A stretch of 64,000 nt of DNA from an uncultured Porphyromonadaceae bacterium (GCA_900538555.1 UPYI01000002.1:232538-296537), one strand, 5' to 3'. Counted from the stretch's first letter, positions 24,723 through 34,848 are shown. The notes: generated from the sequence alone by a model not told the origin. Program-made: numbers and translations.

Positions 24723-26621
24723 ATGAGAAGATGGCGTATTGACGATTCCACCGAACTGTACAACATCAACGGATGGGGATTGAAATATTTTTCCGTTAAT
24801 GACAAAGGTCATGTAACCGTAACACCACGCGAAGGCAGCACTTCGGTCGATCTCAAAGAACTGATGGACGAATTGCAGGTGCGCGATGTAACATCCCCCG
24901 TATTGGTACGGTTTCCCGACATTCTCGACAACCGGATCGAAAAAATATCGAACTGTTTCAAACGTGCCGCCGACGAATACGGTTACAAAGCGAAAAACTT
25001 CATCATCTACCCGATCAAGGTAAACCAGATGCGGCCGGTAGTAGAGGAGATCGTCAGCCACGGCAAGAAATTCAATATCGGTCTGGAAGCCGGCTCCAAG
25101 CCCGAACTCCACGCCGTATTGGCAATCAATGTCGATCAGAACTCTCTGATTATCTGTAACGGCTATAAAGACAAGAACTACATCGAGCTGGCATTGCTCG
25201 CCCAGAAAATGGGACGCCGGATTTTCCTCGTCGTCGAAAAACTGAACGAACTGCGGCTGATCGCCGAAATTTCGAAACGGCTGAAAATACGCCCGAATAT
25301 CGGAATACGAATCAAGCTGGCAAGTTCGGGCAGCGGCAAGTGGGAAGAATCGGGAGGAGACAACAGCAAGTTCGGATTAAATTCGAGCGAATTGCTCGAA
25401 GCACTCGACTTCCTCGAAAAGAACAAAATGAACGACTGCCTGAAACTGATTCATTTCCACATCGGCAGTCAGATCACCAAAATACGCCTCATCAAGAATG
25501 CGCTGAAAGAGGCATCGCAATTCTATGTACAATTGCAGCGGATGGGCTTCAATGTAGAGTTCGTAGACATCGGCGGCGGTTTGGGTGTAGACTACGACGG
25601 CACACGTTCGTCGTCGAGCGAGAGCAGCATGAACTACTCGATTCAAGAGTATGTAAACGACTCGATCTATGCGCTCGTGGACGCTTGTACCAAAAACGAC
25701 CTGCCGCACCCGAACATCATCACCGAATCGGGACGTTCGCTGACGGCACACCACTCCGTACTCATCTTCGAAGTGCTCGAAACCGCCTCGCTCCCCATGT
25801 GGGACGAAAAGGAAGAGATCGCCGAACACGAACACGAACTGGCAGTAGAGCTGTATAAGATATGGGATACGATCAACAGCCAGAACATACTGGAATCGTG
25901 GCACGACGCATTGCAGATCAGAGAAGAAGCCCTCGATCTTTTCGGGCTGGGACAACTCGACCTGCGTACCCGCGCAAAAATCGAGAAGCTGTTCTGGTCG
26001 ATCGCACGCGATGTAAACAGCATTTCCTCGGAGATGAAACATGCTCCCGAAGAACTTCGCAAGGTTGCCAAGATGCTTCCCGAAAAATACTTCTGCAACT
26101 TCTCGCTCTTCCAGTCGCTCCCCGATGCATGGGCAATCGATCAGATATTCCCGATCATGCCGATCTCCCGGCTCGATGAACGTCCCGACCGGACGGCTTC
26201 GATACAGGACATCACTTGCGACTCCGACGGAAAGATCAACAATTTCATATCCGCCCACGGACAGAATCCGCATCTGCCGGTACACACGATCAACCCGAAA
26301 GAGCCGTACTACATCGGCGTTTTCCTCGTCGGAGCATACCAAGAGATTTTGGGCGACATGCACAACTTGTTCGGCGACACGAACGCCGTACACGTCAGCG
26401 TCTACAAAGACCACTACGAAATAGATCAGGTGATCGACGGAGAAACCATTGCCGAAGTACTCGACTACGTACAGTTCTCCCCGAAGAAACTGGTACGCAG
26501 CGTCGAGACATGGGTAACCGCCTCCATGAAAGCCGGAAGCATTACACCCGAAGAAGGACGTGAGTTCCTCTCGAACTACCGCTCGGGACTGTACGGATAC
26601 ACCTATCTGGAAAAATACTAA
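24723..26621 (+). CDS. speA: Biosynthetic arginine decarboxylase
   Basis: A 632-residue PLP-dependent decarboxylase converting arginine to agmatine for polyamine synthesis. The PLP lysine is Lys99 in IIYPIKVNQMRPVVE. FVDIGGGLGVDYDG and ITESGRSLTAHHSVLIFEV also match the SpeA family, and the full length agrees with SpeA rather than with shorter DABA or lysine decarboxylases. It has its own promoter and leader. truA follows after 18 bases. Confidence 0.96.
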   Translation: MRRWRIDDSTELYNINGWGLKYFSVNDKGHVTVTPREGSTSVDLKELMDELQVRDVTSPVLVRFPDILDNRIEKISNCFKRAADEYGYKAKNFIIYPIKVNQMRPVVEEIVSHGKKFNIGLEAGSKPELHAVLAINVDQNSLIICNGYKDKNYIELALLAQKMGRRIFLVVEKLNELRLIAEISKRLKIRPNIGIRIKLASSGSGKWEESGGDNSKFGLNSSELLEALDFLEKNKMNDCLKLIHFHIGSQITKIRLIKNALKEASQFYVQLQRMGFNVEFVDIGGGLGVDYDGTRSSSSESSMNYSIQEYVNDSIYALVDACTKNDLPHPNIITESGRSLTAHHSVLIFEVLETASLPMWDEKEEIAEHEHELAVELYKIWDTINSQNILESWHDALQIREEALDLFGLGQLDLRTRAKIEKLFWSIARDVNSISSEMKHAPEELRKVAKMLPEKYFCNFSLFQSLPDAWAIDQIFPIMPISRLDERPDRTASIQDITCDSDGKINNFISAHGQNPHLPVHTINPKEPYYIGVFLVGAYQEILGDMHNLFGDTNAVHVSVYKDHYEIDQVIDGETIAEVLDYVQFSPKKLVRSVETWVTASMKAGSITPEEGREFLSNYRSGLYGYTYLEKY

Positions 26622-26639
26622 TCCCTTACAGGCAAACGT

Positions 26640-27413
26640 ATGAGGTACTTTCTCTATCTGTGTTACAACGGAGCGCGTTACCACGGCTGGCAAATACAGC
26701 CCAACGGCATCACCGTACAAGCATGTATAGAGAAAGCCTTGGCTACGTTGCTCCGACGCGAGACCCCGATAACCGGTGCCGGACGCACCGATGCCGGAGT
26801 AAACGCGCACCTGATGGTAGCCCACTTCGATACGGAAAACCCGATCGCGAACCGCGAAGAATTTTCAGACCGGCTCAACCGGATACTGCCGCCCGACATC
26901 GCGATCCGTAGCACCGTACCGGTAACCGCCGAAGCCCACAGCCGTTTCGATGCCGTCGCCCGCACCTATAAATATTACCTGATAGACCGGAAAGACCCGT
27001 TCACCGAAACATTCGCATGGCGCTACCGGGGCTCGCTCGACTTCGACCGGATGAACGAAGCCGCCGAACAGTTATACCGATACACCGACTTTACCAGTTT
27101 CAGCAAACTGCATACCGACGTAAAGACCAACAACTGCCGGGTGAGCTACGCCCGCTGGGAACGGGAAGGCGACGCCATGGTATTCACCATCACCGCCGAC
27201 CGCTTTCTGCGCAACATGGTACGGGCTATCGTGGGGACGCTCATCGACGTAGGCAAAGGCAAACTAAGCGTCGAAGGCTTTTGCCGGATCATCGAGCAGA
27301 AAGACCGCTGCGCCGCCGGCACATCCGTACCGGGCAATGCCCTCTTCCTCCACGACATCACCTACCCCGATACACTTTTCCTCCACGACGCGGAGAACAA
27401 TTTTCAAGGTTAA
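26640..27413 (+). CDS. truA: tRNA pseudouridine(38-40) synthase TruA
   Basis: A 257-residue TruA, which isomerises uridines 38-40 in the tRNA anticodon arm. The catalytic Asp51 is in TGAGRTDAGVNA; YKYYL and FLRNMVRAIVGTLIDVG are other family motifs. The gene lies 18 bases after speA and 3 bases before the EamA transporter gene, suggesting a speA-truA-EamA transcript. Confidence 0.96.
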   Translation: MRYFLYLCYNGARYHGWQIQPNGITVQACIEKALATLLRRETPITGAGRTDAGVNAHLMVAHFDTENPIANREEFSDRLNRILPPDIAIRSTVPVTAEAHSRFDAVARTYKYYLIDRKDPFTETFAWRYRGSLDFDRMNEAAEQLYRYTDFTSFSKLHTDVKTNNCRVSYARWEREGDAMVFTITADRFLRNMVRAIVGTLIDVGKGKLSVEGFCRIIEQKDRCAAGTSVPGNALFLHDITYPDTLFLHDAENNFQG

Positions 27414-27416
27414 ACC

Positions 27417-28319
27417 ATGTGGCTATCATTAGCATTCCTCTCCGCCCTGTTATTGGGCTTCTATGAAATCTTCAAGAAGACCGCGCTCGACGGCAACGCC
27501 GTCATTCCGGTATTGTTTCTCAATACCGTATTTTGCAGCCTTCTGTTTCTGCCGGTCATCGTATTGTCGTACTGTTTCCCCGAAGTCATCCGCGACACCA
27601 TGTTCTACGTACCGAGAGTACCGTTCAGCACCCATCTGCTGATCATCCTCAAATCGGTAATCGTACTCTCTTCGTGGATATTCGCCTACTTCTCCACCAA
27701 ACACCTGCCGATCACCATAGCCGGTACGATCCGCGCCACCCAACCCGTACTGACACTGCTCGGCGCTTTGCTCGTATTCGGCGAACGGCTCAACCTCTAC
27801 CAATGGATCGGCGTACTGCTCGCCCTGCTTTCGTTCTATATGCTTTCGACAGCCGGGAAAAAGGAGGGCATCAACTTCAAGCACAACCGCTGGATATTCT
27901 TTCTGGTACTGGCAACCCTGTTCGGCGCAACCAGCGGACTGTACGACAAATACCTGATGATGCACGTCGATCGCATGACAGTGCAAGTCTGGTACACGTG
28001 GTATCAGATCCCGATGATGGGCGCGATCCTGCTTTTCGTATGGTATCCCAAGCGCAAACAAAGCACACCGTTCCAATGGCGCAGCAGCATATTCTTCATC
28101 TCCTTCTTTTTAGTAATCGCCGACTTCGTCTACTTCTATGCCCTCTCATTCCCCGATTCAATGATCTCGATCGTTTCGATGGTACGCCGGAGCAACGTCG
28201 TCGTCAGCTTCATTGCCGGTGCGATTATCTTCCGGGAGAAGAATCTCAAAAGCAAAGCGTTCGATCTCCTGCTCGTACTTATCGGCATGCTCTTTCTCTA
28301 CATCGGATCGAAAGCATAA
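27417..28319 (+). CDS. EamA/DMT family transporter
   Basis: A 300-residue membrane protein with ten predicted hydrophobic segments arranged as two EamA halves; each half has the characteristic RATQPVLTLLGALLVFGERL-like or RRSNVVVSFIAGAIIFREKN segment. It belongs to the drug/metabolite transporter superfamily; the substrate cannot be told. Its final 99 bases recur in degenerate form after mnmA (29494-29580). Confidence 0.88.
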   Translation: MWLSLAFLSALLLGFYEIFKKTALDGNAVIPVLFLNTVFCSLLFLPVIVLSYCFPEVIRDTMFYVPRVPFSTHLLIILKSVIVLSSWIFAYFSTKHLPITIAGTIRATQPVLTLLGALLVFGERLNLYQWIGVLLALLSFYMLSTAGKKEGINFKHNRWIFFLVLATLFGATSGLYDKYLMMHVDRMTVQVWYTWYQIPMMGAILLFVWYPKRKQSTPFQWRSSIFFISFFLVIADFVYFYALSFPDSMISIVSMVRRSNVVVSFIAGAIIFREKNLKSKAFDLLLVLIGMLFLYIGSKA

Positions 28320-28331
28320 AATAGCTTGGAC

Positions 28332-28339
28332 TATTTTTG
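28332..28339 (+). promoter_or_regulatory. -7 element of mnmA
   Basis: TATTTTTG fits TAnnTTTG; the predicted start is about 15 bases before the ATG at 28361. It lies just after the EamA stop codon. Confidence 0.6.
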
Positions 28340-28360
28340 CATGATAAAAAAGAACATTTT

Positions 28361-29437
28361 ATGGCGGATTATAAAGACAAAAAGATTGCGGTACTGCTCT
28401 CCGGTGGTGTCGATAGCTCGGTGGTGGTTTATGAACTGGCACGTCAGGGGCTTCATCCCGACTGCTTTTATATAAAGATAGGTCTGGAAGAATGGGACTG
28501 TTCGAGCGAGGAAGACCTCGAAATGGCTACTGCCGTTGCCGCCCGTTACGGGTGCAAGTTGCAGGTGGTCGATTGCCATAAGGAGTATTGGGAGCAGGTC
28601 ACCAAGTACACCATGGACAAGGTGCGCAATGGTTTCACGCCCAATCCCGATGTCATGTGCAACCGATTGATCAAGTTCGGCGCCTTCAACGAGAAATCCG
28701 GACAAGATTACGACCTTATTGCCACGGGACATTATGCCCGTACAGAGATAGAGGATGGCAGGAAATGGCTTGTAACAAGTCCTGACCCTGTTAAGGACCA
28801 GACCGACTTTCTGGCTCAGATTTACGACTGGCAACTACGTAAAGCCTTCTTTCCAATAGGTCATTATATGAAGGATGAAGTGCGTGAAATTGCCCGACGC
28901 GAGCATCTTGTCAATGCAAAGAGGAGAGACAGTCAGGGAATTTGTTTCCTTGGGAAGATTAACTATAACGATTATATACGACGTTATCTTGGTGAGAATC
29001 CGGGCGACGTGCTCGAATTCGAAACGGGCAAAAAGATCGGTATGCACCGGGGGCTGTGGTTCCACACCATAGGTCAGCGGCACGGACTTGGCTTCGGTGG
29101 CGGTCCTTGGTACGCTGTCAAAAAAGATATGGAACGCAACGTACTCTATGTAAGTAAGGGTTATGACCCGCAGATGGCGTATAAGAAAGATTTCCCGATA
29201 CACGATTTCCATTTCCTCACGTGCGATCCGTGGGGCGAGGCGACTTCGGTCCATGTCACATTCAAAATCCGCCACACGCCCGAATATCATCCGGCGCAGT
29301 TGGAGAAAACCGGAAACGGAGAGTTTACCGTACATTCGGAATGCCCTATACACGGCGTTGCTCCGGGACAATTCTGCGTGATTTACGATGAAAATCACCA
29401 CCGTTGCATAGGCAGCGGTGAGATAGCGTGGGGATAA
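28361..29437 (+). CDS. mnmA: tRNA-specific 2-thiouridylase MnmA
   Basis: A 358-residue MnmA, which thiolates U34 of Lys, Glu and Gln tRNAs. The PP-loop SGGVDSSV is at residues 14-21, the catalytic Cys100 is in NPDVMCNRLIKFG and its partner Cys195 in SQGICFLGK; HTIGQRHGLG is also typical. The ATG at 28361 is preferred to a TTG at 28337, which lies in the promoter. The gene uses more GAT, TAT and GGT codons than its neighbours and is bracketed by two copies of the EamA 3' end, so it may have been inserted by recombination. Confidence 0.93.
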   Translation: MADYKDKKIAVLLSGGVDSSVVVYELARQGLHPDCFYIKIGLEEWDCSSEEDLEMATAVAARYGCKLQVVDCHKEYWEQVTKYTMDKVRNGFTPNPDVMCNRLIKFGAFNEKSGQDYDLIATGHYARTEIEDGRKWLVTSPDPVKDQTDFLAQIYDWQLRKAFFPIGHYMKDEVREIARREHLVNAKRRDSQGICFLGKINYNDYIRRYLGENPGDVLEFETGKKIGMHRGLWFHTIGQRHGLGFGGGPWYAVKKDMERNVLYVSKGYDPQMAYKKDFPIHDFHFLTCDPWGEATSVHVTFKIRHTPEYHPAQLEKTGNGEFTVHSECPIHGVAPGQFCVIYDENHHRCIGSGEIAWG

Positions 29438-29493
29438 TATCTTATACGTGTCGCTCGGGAAAGCGATAATGCTACGCATTAAAGTAAGACTTT

Positions 29494-29580
29494 CGATTAC
29501 TTTCCGAGAAAAGAATCTCAAAAGCAACGAGTCCGAACTCCTGCTCATACTTATTTTCTACATCAGATCGAAAGCATAAA
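29494..29580 (+). pseudogene. Degenerate copy of the EamA transporter gene 3' end
   Basis: These 87 bases align with 28222-28320, the last 99 bases of the EamA gene. They share CGATTA-TTTCCG, AAGAATCTCAAAAGCAA, CTCCTGCTC and ATCGAAAGCATAAA, with scattered substitutions and one 12-base deletion. No start codon or upstream part of the gene is present, so it is a remnant. It follows mnmA by 56 bases. Confidence 0.85.
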
Positions 29581-29656
29581 GATGCCCGGCGGTTAAAAGT
29601 TATTTAACCGCACGCTTTTCCTGCCGATAACGATCGACACTACCGGATAGAAAAAC

Positions 29657-29664
29657 TATATTTG
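29657..29664 (+). promoter_or_regulatory. -7 element of the DUF3256 gene
   Basis: TATATTTG matches TAnnTTTG, with a predicted start about 14 bases before the ATG at 29685. Confidence 0.6.
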
Positions 29665-29684
29665 TGCCAACTAATCGTATCGAC

Positions 29685-30317
29685 ATGAAAACCGTTTACA
29701 CGCTACTCTTCGCCCTCTGCACGATCGTGTGCTGCACAGCACAGCCCGTTGTCGAAAAGTTCATCGGTATGCCCGATGAATTGCAAACCCTGCTGAACGA
29801 AGCGCAACGGCGCGATATGATCACCCAATGGAGAACTGGGCAAAACATCGCCACACCCAATAAAGCCGGTGGAGAAAGCCGGATCACCCAACTTTCCGAC
29901 AGTCTGCTGCTCCTCTCCCTGACCGAACGGAGCGAACTGCAAATACGCCTGTTTCCGCTTAAAGACAGCACCTGCCTCATCGGCACGATACATACGGTAT
30001 TCGGCCCCGCAGGCGACAGCCGTTTCCAACTCTACGATGCTGATTGGGAACCCATCGGAAAAGCCGCACAATCCATACGCCCGACCATCGACGAATTTCT
30101 TATTTTCCCCGACAGCATCCCCGTCTCCGTACATCGCGAAGTCCGGGATCATATCACGATCCCTCTTTTCGTCTACACGTTCCGACCCGACGGTAATATC
30201 GAAATCCGTCCCTCGTGGAACGAATACCTCAGCGAAGAAGCCCGTAAAAAGGTAGCCCCGTTCCTCTCCGACACCCCGGCTGTACGCCGCTATCGGAACG
30301 GAGCATTCCGCAAATAA
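29685..30317 (+). CDS. DUF3256 family secreted protein
   Basis: A 210-residue protein with a signal peptide (MKTVYTLLFALCTIVCCTAQP) and a DUF3256-type body. Recognisable stretches are FIGMPDELQTLLNEAQRRDMI, ITQLSDSLLLLSLTERSELQIRLFPLKDSTCLIGTIHTVFGPAGDS and the Pro/Trp-rich end. The family is restricted to Bacteroidota and has no known function. The ATG at 29685 follows the promoter; a GTG at 29664 lies in the -7 box and is rejected. It is probably transcribed alone. Confidence 0.8.
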   Translation: MKTVYTLLFALCTIVCCTAQPVVEKFIGMPDELQTLLNEAQRRDMITQWRTGQNIATPNKAGGESRITQLSDSLLLLSLTERSELQIRLFPLKDSTCLIGTIHTVFGPAGDSRFQLYDADWEPIGKAAQSIRPTIDEFLIFPDSIPVSVHREVRDHITIPLFVYTFRPDGNIEIRPSWNEYLSEEARKKVAPFLSDTPAVRRYRNGAFRK

Positions 30318-30405
30318 TCCGAAGGACATAAACAACTCAAACACCCCCGGCAACACCTCATCCGTCTGCCCAAACAAAGCCGGCATCGTATCGAAATTGA
30401 AAGAA

Positions 30406-30440
30406 AGGGAGACCGATCTCGGTTTCAAGTCTACTTTTTT
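30406..30440 (+). terminator. Weak terminator after the DUF3256 gene
   Basis: GAGACCGA and TCGGTTTC form a short stem (one G-T pair) followed, after a few bases, by a run of seven T. The distance between stem and T-run makes this call tentative. Confidence 0.35.
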
Positions 30441-30541
30441 TGCGCGAACCGAAAAAGCCAATACCATATATATCAATTATTTATAAATTCAATTCGTCTA
30501 CATTTTAATACTTGCCGCAATTTCACACACAAAATCGAATG

Positions 30542-30549
30542 TACTTTTG
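30542..30549 (+). promoter_or_regulatory. -7 element of the GH31 gene
   Basis: TACTTTTG matches TAnnTTTG; the predicted start is about 19 bases before the ATG at 30575. The surrounding sequence is AT-rich. Confidence 0.6.
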
Positions 30550-30574
30550 TGAAAATCAATTTTTTTTTAAGATC

Positions 30575-33500
30575 ATGAAAATAACACTGAAAAATTACTG
30601 TATCGCACTCCTCACCGCGATATGCTGTATCGCCCTCGATACCCATGCAGAAGAAAAACTGCTTATCATCGGCGATGCGACTTGGGGTGGATGGTCGCTC
30701 GACAACGCAAGCGTGATGAATACGACAACCGAAAACCCCGACATCTTTACCTATTCCGGATATTTGAAAGCCGACAAGGAATTTAAATTCCTCACCGAGG
30801 CGGCATGGGACAAACCCGAATATCGCAACGGAGGCGACAGCCCCTATATCCTCGGCGAAGGCACATTGCGTCGCGGAGGAAACGACGATAAATTCAAAGT
30901 CGCCCTCGACGGCAACTACGACATCGTTTGCGACCTGCGAAATTTGAAGGTCAGCGTAACCCAGTCGGCTTATCAGGAGAAACCGATACTGCACAACCGG
31001 CTCTACGCCGTAGGCGATGCTACACCGGGCGGATGGGCATTGTCGCAGGCAACCCCTCTCGACCAAGACCCGTCCAATCCGCTCCTTTTTTCAGGCAAGG
31101 TAAAACTGAACTCCACAGGAAGTTTTAAAATCGGTGTCAATCCTTACGGTGACTACGGACAAAAATTCTTTTATCGCAATGCCGACGACAATTCCGGCGT
31201 CAGCCTCGATTCTGCCGGAGACCTGCAATGGAAAGTAAATAAAGACACCACTTATCTGGTGACCGTAGACATCGACGCAATGACCATCGGGATGGTCGAA
31301 ACCGCTCCGGAAGAGCGTACTGCCCCGCAACGGATCTGCTGGTACGAACCGGTAAATGCCCGTCAGGACGAACCCGTCACCGTGTTCTTCAATGCTGCGG
31401 CAGGAGATGCCGCACTGAAAGGCTATACCGGCGACATATACATCACTTCGGGCATCGTTACCGACGATAACGACGATCTTTCAGGGCTGTCGCACATGAT
31501 CGGTCCCGACGGAACCACACTGAAAAGCGATTACACCATGATACGGTCGGAGCAATCGCCCGATCTGTACACGATCTCTTTCACCCCCTCGCGCTATTAC
31601 GTCCTCGATCAAGGCGACTCGATCAGGATGTTAGGCATGAAGTTCGCTTCCGCCGACGGGCAAATCCAAGCCGGTGCACCGGATAACGACATCATTTACG
31701 TCCCGTTCAAACAAAACACCGGACAAGTATGGTATATGCCCAACAGCGCCAAAGAGACCGATGAAATCGTCTTTTACTTCGATGCCACGCTCGGCAACGC
31801 CGCCCTCAAAGGCAAGGCCGGAAACATCTATGCACACTGCGGAATCCTGACCGACGAAAGTACCGACGACTCCGACTGGAAGCACAGCTCACCTTGGGGC
31901 GACAACTCGCCGCGATACCGGCTGACACGCACCGGCGCCGATCCCGACATATACACCTTCACCGTACGTCCTTCCGAGTTTTTCGAACTCGACTCCGACG
32001 AACATATCGACCGGTTCGCATTCGTGATGCGCGACGGCAACTGCTCGACAACGGCAAAGACCGCCGACGACAAGAACATCATCGTCGAGTTGAAAAACAA
32101 ATACAACAGCGGGCTCCGGTCGCAATTGGGCAAATATGTATCCCACACCGACGACGGGACGACTGTCGCCATCCAAGCAGAAAACGGGACACTGTCTGTC
32201 ACGCCCTATAACGATTATATCTTCAAGATTCTGACACGCCGCAATGGAGACGATACACCCGAACGCCGCTCCATATCCGTATCCGCCACACCCGAATGCC
32301 CCTATTCCGTATCGGACGAAAACGGATATATAACCATAGCGACGAAATACCTCTATGCCGAAATCGACAAAACGAACTGTAACGTAAGATATACCGACAA
32401 ACAGAAGCAGGTAATCCTTGCCGAAGCCGAAGGGCTGAACAACAGTTCCGTCCCGCGTACGGCAACATTCGCCCCGATGCACGACCAAGCATTCTACGGT
32501 GGAGGGTACAACGGGCAACGCGCCAACCTCGACGGACAGACGCTGGTTATGAACAACACCCAGACCGGCGGCTGGGAAAGCACATGGCGAGCCCCACACA
32601 ATATCTGCGTACCGTTCGTCGTATCGAGTTCGGGTTACGGCATCTTCTTCGACGACCACTACCGCAACGCTGCCCTGACCCCATCGTCCGAAGGAACAAC
32701 CTACCGGTCGGGAAGCCTGAATCCGATAGCATATTACTTCGTCGGCGGCGACGGGAGCATGTCGTCGGTTCTTGAAAACTACACCTTCCTTACCGGCAGA
32801 CAGGAATTGCCCCCATATTGGGCATTAGGCTACATGACCTCGCGCTACGGATACAAGTCACGTACCGAAGCCCAGTCGGTTATCGACAATATCAAAAATG
32901 CCAGCCTGCCGCTCGATGCCATTGTATTCGACCTCTATTGGCAGGGCGAGGGAAACAGCGGAATGGGAAATCTCGACTGGTATGCCCCCAACTGGGAACA
33001 GCCGGAAGAGATGATGCGCCAATTCGACGAACAAGGTGTAAAAACCATCTGCATCACCGAACCGTTTTTCACATCCGTAAGTGCAAACTACCAGACACTC
33101 GAACAACTCGGATACTTCGCCGACAGCGATGTTTCCGGCATGGAATGGCTCGGAGCCAAACGGGTCGGACTGATCGACGCATCCAATCCCGAAGCAATGG
33201 ACTGGATGTGGCAATTCTACCGCCAACGCACACAAGAAGGCGTAGCGGGCTGGTGGCTCGACCTCGGCGAACCCGAACGCCACGATGCCGACAGCCGGCA
33301 CTTGGGCGGCACCATGGCACAAATACACAACGAATTCGGCGACCTCTGGACAGAACGGGTCTACCGGGGATTGAAAGAAGATTTCCCCGACGAACGCCCG
33401 TTCCTCATGCCCCGTGCCGGAACAGCCGGAATGCAGCGGCACTCCGCATTCCCGTGGACAGGAGACATCAAACGGTCGTGGAGCGGACTGGAAGCGCAAG

Positions 33501-34795
33501 TTCCGGCATTGATCAGCGCAAGCATGTCGGGAATCGGGTATATGGGTTCGGATGTCGGCGGATTCTCCGCATCATCGACCGACGACCGCCTGTACCTGCG
33601 CTGGATACAAATGGCAGTATTCTCCCCCATGATGCGTACCCACTCGACTCATCTGCCCGAACCTTATCAGGATTGCTATGCCTCCGTCCTGCCGGAAGTA
33701 CGCAAATGCCTGAACCTACGTTACAGCTATCTGCCCTACACCTATACACTGGCTTACGAAAACACGACCCACGGCACACCGTTGGCAAGACCCGTTTCGT
33801 TCCACGATACGGCCCCGTCGGCAGAACTGAGTTCGTGCAAAGACCAGTATCTTTGGGGACACGACCTTCTGATCGCACCTGTACTCGACAACACCACTTC
33901 CCGCGACATCATTTTCCCTGCGGGCGAATGGATCGACATGAACGACATGAGTAAAAGCTATCCGGGCGGGACGACCATAAAATATGAAGCACCGCTCGAA
34001 CGCCTGCCCTACTTCGGACGAAAAGGCTCGTTCATCACCCGATTCGGGCAAGAGTCATACAGCTCGACAAAAGAGATCGACAATTCACGTTTCGAAATTA
34101 TCTATCTCGCCGACCTGAACAGCGAAACCCCATCGGCGGCAACCCTGTTCGACGACGATAAAAAATCGACACGATCGTTGGCTGAAAGGGAATATGTTCT
34201 GACCCGCTTCGAAGGATCGAACGATCCGACAGGTCATACGATCCGTATCGCCAACGAAGGCGACGGATATGAAGGTATGCCCGCCGAACGCACATACACA
34301 TTCATCATTCCGGGCTATACACGAAACATAGATCAGATCAGGATCGAAGGCGACGGCATAAGCTGTATTCTCGATCAAGCTGCATCGACAGAAAGTTTCA
34401 AATCGGCAGACAACGTCTATTACCTCGATGCCGACCGGAGTCTCCATTTCAAGATAAAAGTGCCGACACTCGGCAACATATCGGTACAGATCGTCGGGGA
34501 CAAAAGCGCGTTGAGCACGCTCCGGGAGAGTGACGGCGGCATCGTCCTGACCTACAACCGGAATACAGACCGGCTCTCTTATTCCCTTCCGGAGGAACTG
34601 AACGAAGCCTCGATCCGCATTTATGATTTTTCGGGAGCCGAATCCCGTTCGATCGGTAACATCGTAGCCGACGGCACAACAAGACAATTCAGCCTGTCCA
34701 AATATGTCGCTCCGGGACTGTACATCGTCATGCTCTGCGCAAGTACCCCGAACGGTGATTTGAGAAAAAAGAGTACGAAGGTTTTTATCGACTGA
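30575..34795 (+). CDS. Multidomain secreted GH31 glycosidase with C-terminal sorting-like domain
   Basis: A 1406-residue exported enzyme with a signal peptide (about 1-26). Two SusE/SusF-like starch-binding-type modules follow (about 27-125 and 130-235; both read IGDATWGGWSL or VGDATPGGWAL). Next come two related beta modules (about 240-350 and 355-470) and a GH31 beta-sandwich and barrel. The nucleophile Asp896 is in GWWLDLGEPE and the acid/base Asp964 in PWTGDIKRSW. After the distal beta domains, the last about 90 residues resemble a type IX secretion tail (GLYIVMLC to KKSTKVFID). Alpha-glucosidase activity on starch-like glycans is the best guess. The frame extends to 30512 but the promoter lies there. 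Confidence 0.88.
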   Translation: MKITLKNYCIALLTAICCIALDTHAEEKLLIIGDATWGGWSLDNASVMNTTTENPDIFTYSGYLKADKEFKFLTEAAWDKPEYRNGGDSPYILGEGTLRRGGNDDKFKVALDGNYDIVCDLRNLKVSVTQSAYQEKPILHNRLYAVGDATPGGWALSQATPLDQDPSNPLLFSGKVKLNSTGSFKIGVNPYGDYGQKFFYRNADDNSGVSLDSAGDLQWKVNKDTTYLVTVDIDAMTIGMVETAPEERTAPQRICWYEPVNARQDEPVTVFFNAAAGDAALKGYTGDIYITSGIVTDDNDDLSGLSHMIGPDGTTLKSDYTMIRSEQSPDLYTISFTPSRYYVLDQGDSIRMLGMKFASADGQIQAGAPDNDIIYVPFKQNTGQVWYMPNSAKETDEIVFYFDATLGNAALKGKAGNIYAHCGILTDESTDDSDWKHSSPWGDNSPRYRLTRTGADPDIYTFTVRPSEFFELDSDEHIDRFAFVMRDGNCSTTAKTADDKNIIVELKNKYNSGLRSQLGKYVSHTDDGTTVAIQAENGTLSVTPYNDYIFKILTRRNGDDTPERRSISVSATPECPYSVSDENGYITIATKYLYAEIDKTNCNVRYTDKQKQVILAEAEGLNNSSVPRTATFAPMHDQAFYGGGYNGQRANLDGQTLVMNNTQTGGWESTWRAPHNICVPFVVSSSGYGIFFDDHYRNAALTPSSEGTTYRSGSLNPIAYYFVGGDGSMSSVLENYTFLTGRQELPPYWALGYMTSRYGYKSRTEAQSVIDNIKNASLPLDAIVFDLYWQGEGNSGMGNLDWYAPNWEQPEEMMRQFDEQGVKTICITEPFFTSVSANYQTLEQLGYFADSDVSGMEWLGAKRVGLIDASNPEAMDWMWQFYRQRTQEGVAGWWLDLGEPERHDADSRHLGGTMAQIHNEFGDLWTERVYRGLKEDFPDERPFLMPRAGTAGMQRHSAFPWTGDIKRSWSGLEAQVPALISASMSGIGYMGSDVGGFSASSTDDRLYLRWIQMAVFSPMMRTHSTHLPEPYQDCYASVLPEVRKCLNLRYSYLPYTYTLAYENTTHGTPLARPVSFHDTAPSAELSSCKDQYLWGHDLLIAPVLDNTTSRDIIFPAGEWIDMNDMSKSYPGGTTIKYEAPLERLPYFGRKGSFITRFGQESYSSTKEIDNSRFEIIYLADLNSETPSAATLFDDDKKSTRSLAEREYVLTRFEGSNDPTGHTIRIANEGDGYEGMPAERTYTFIIPGYTRNIDQIRIEGDGISCILDQAASTESFKSADNVYYLDADRSLHFKIKVPTLGNISVQIVGDKSALSTLRESDGGIVLTYNRNTDRLSYSLPEELNEASIRIYDFSGAESRSIGNIVADGTTRQFSLSKYVAPGLYIVMLCASTPNGDLRKKSTKVFID

Positions 34796-34848
34796 CCCCG
34801 TCATCGGCTACACGAGAGTTCGATAGTTCTCAAAACACCTCAAACATA

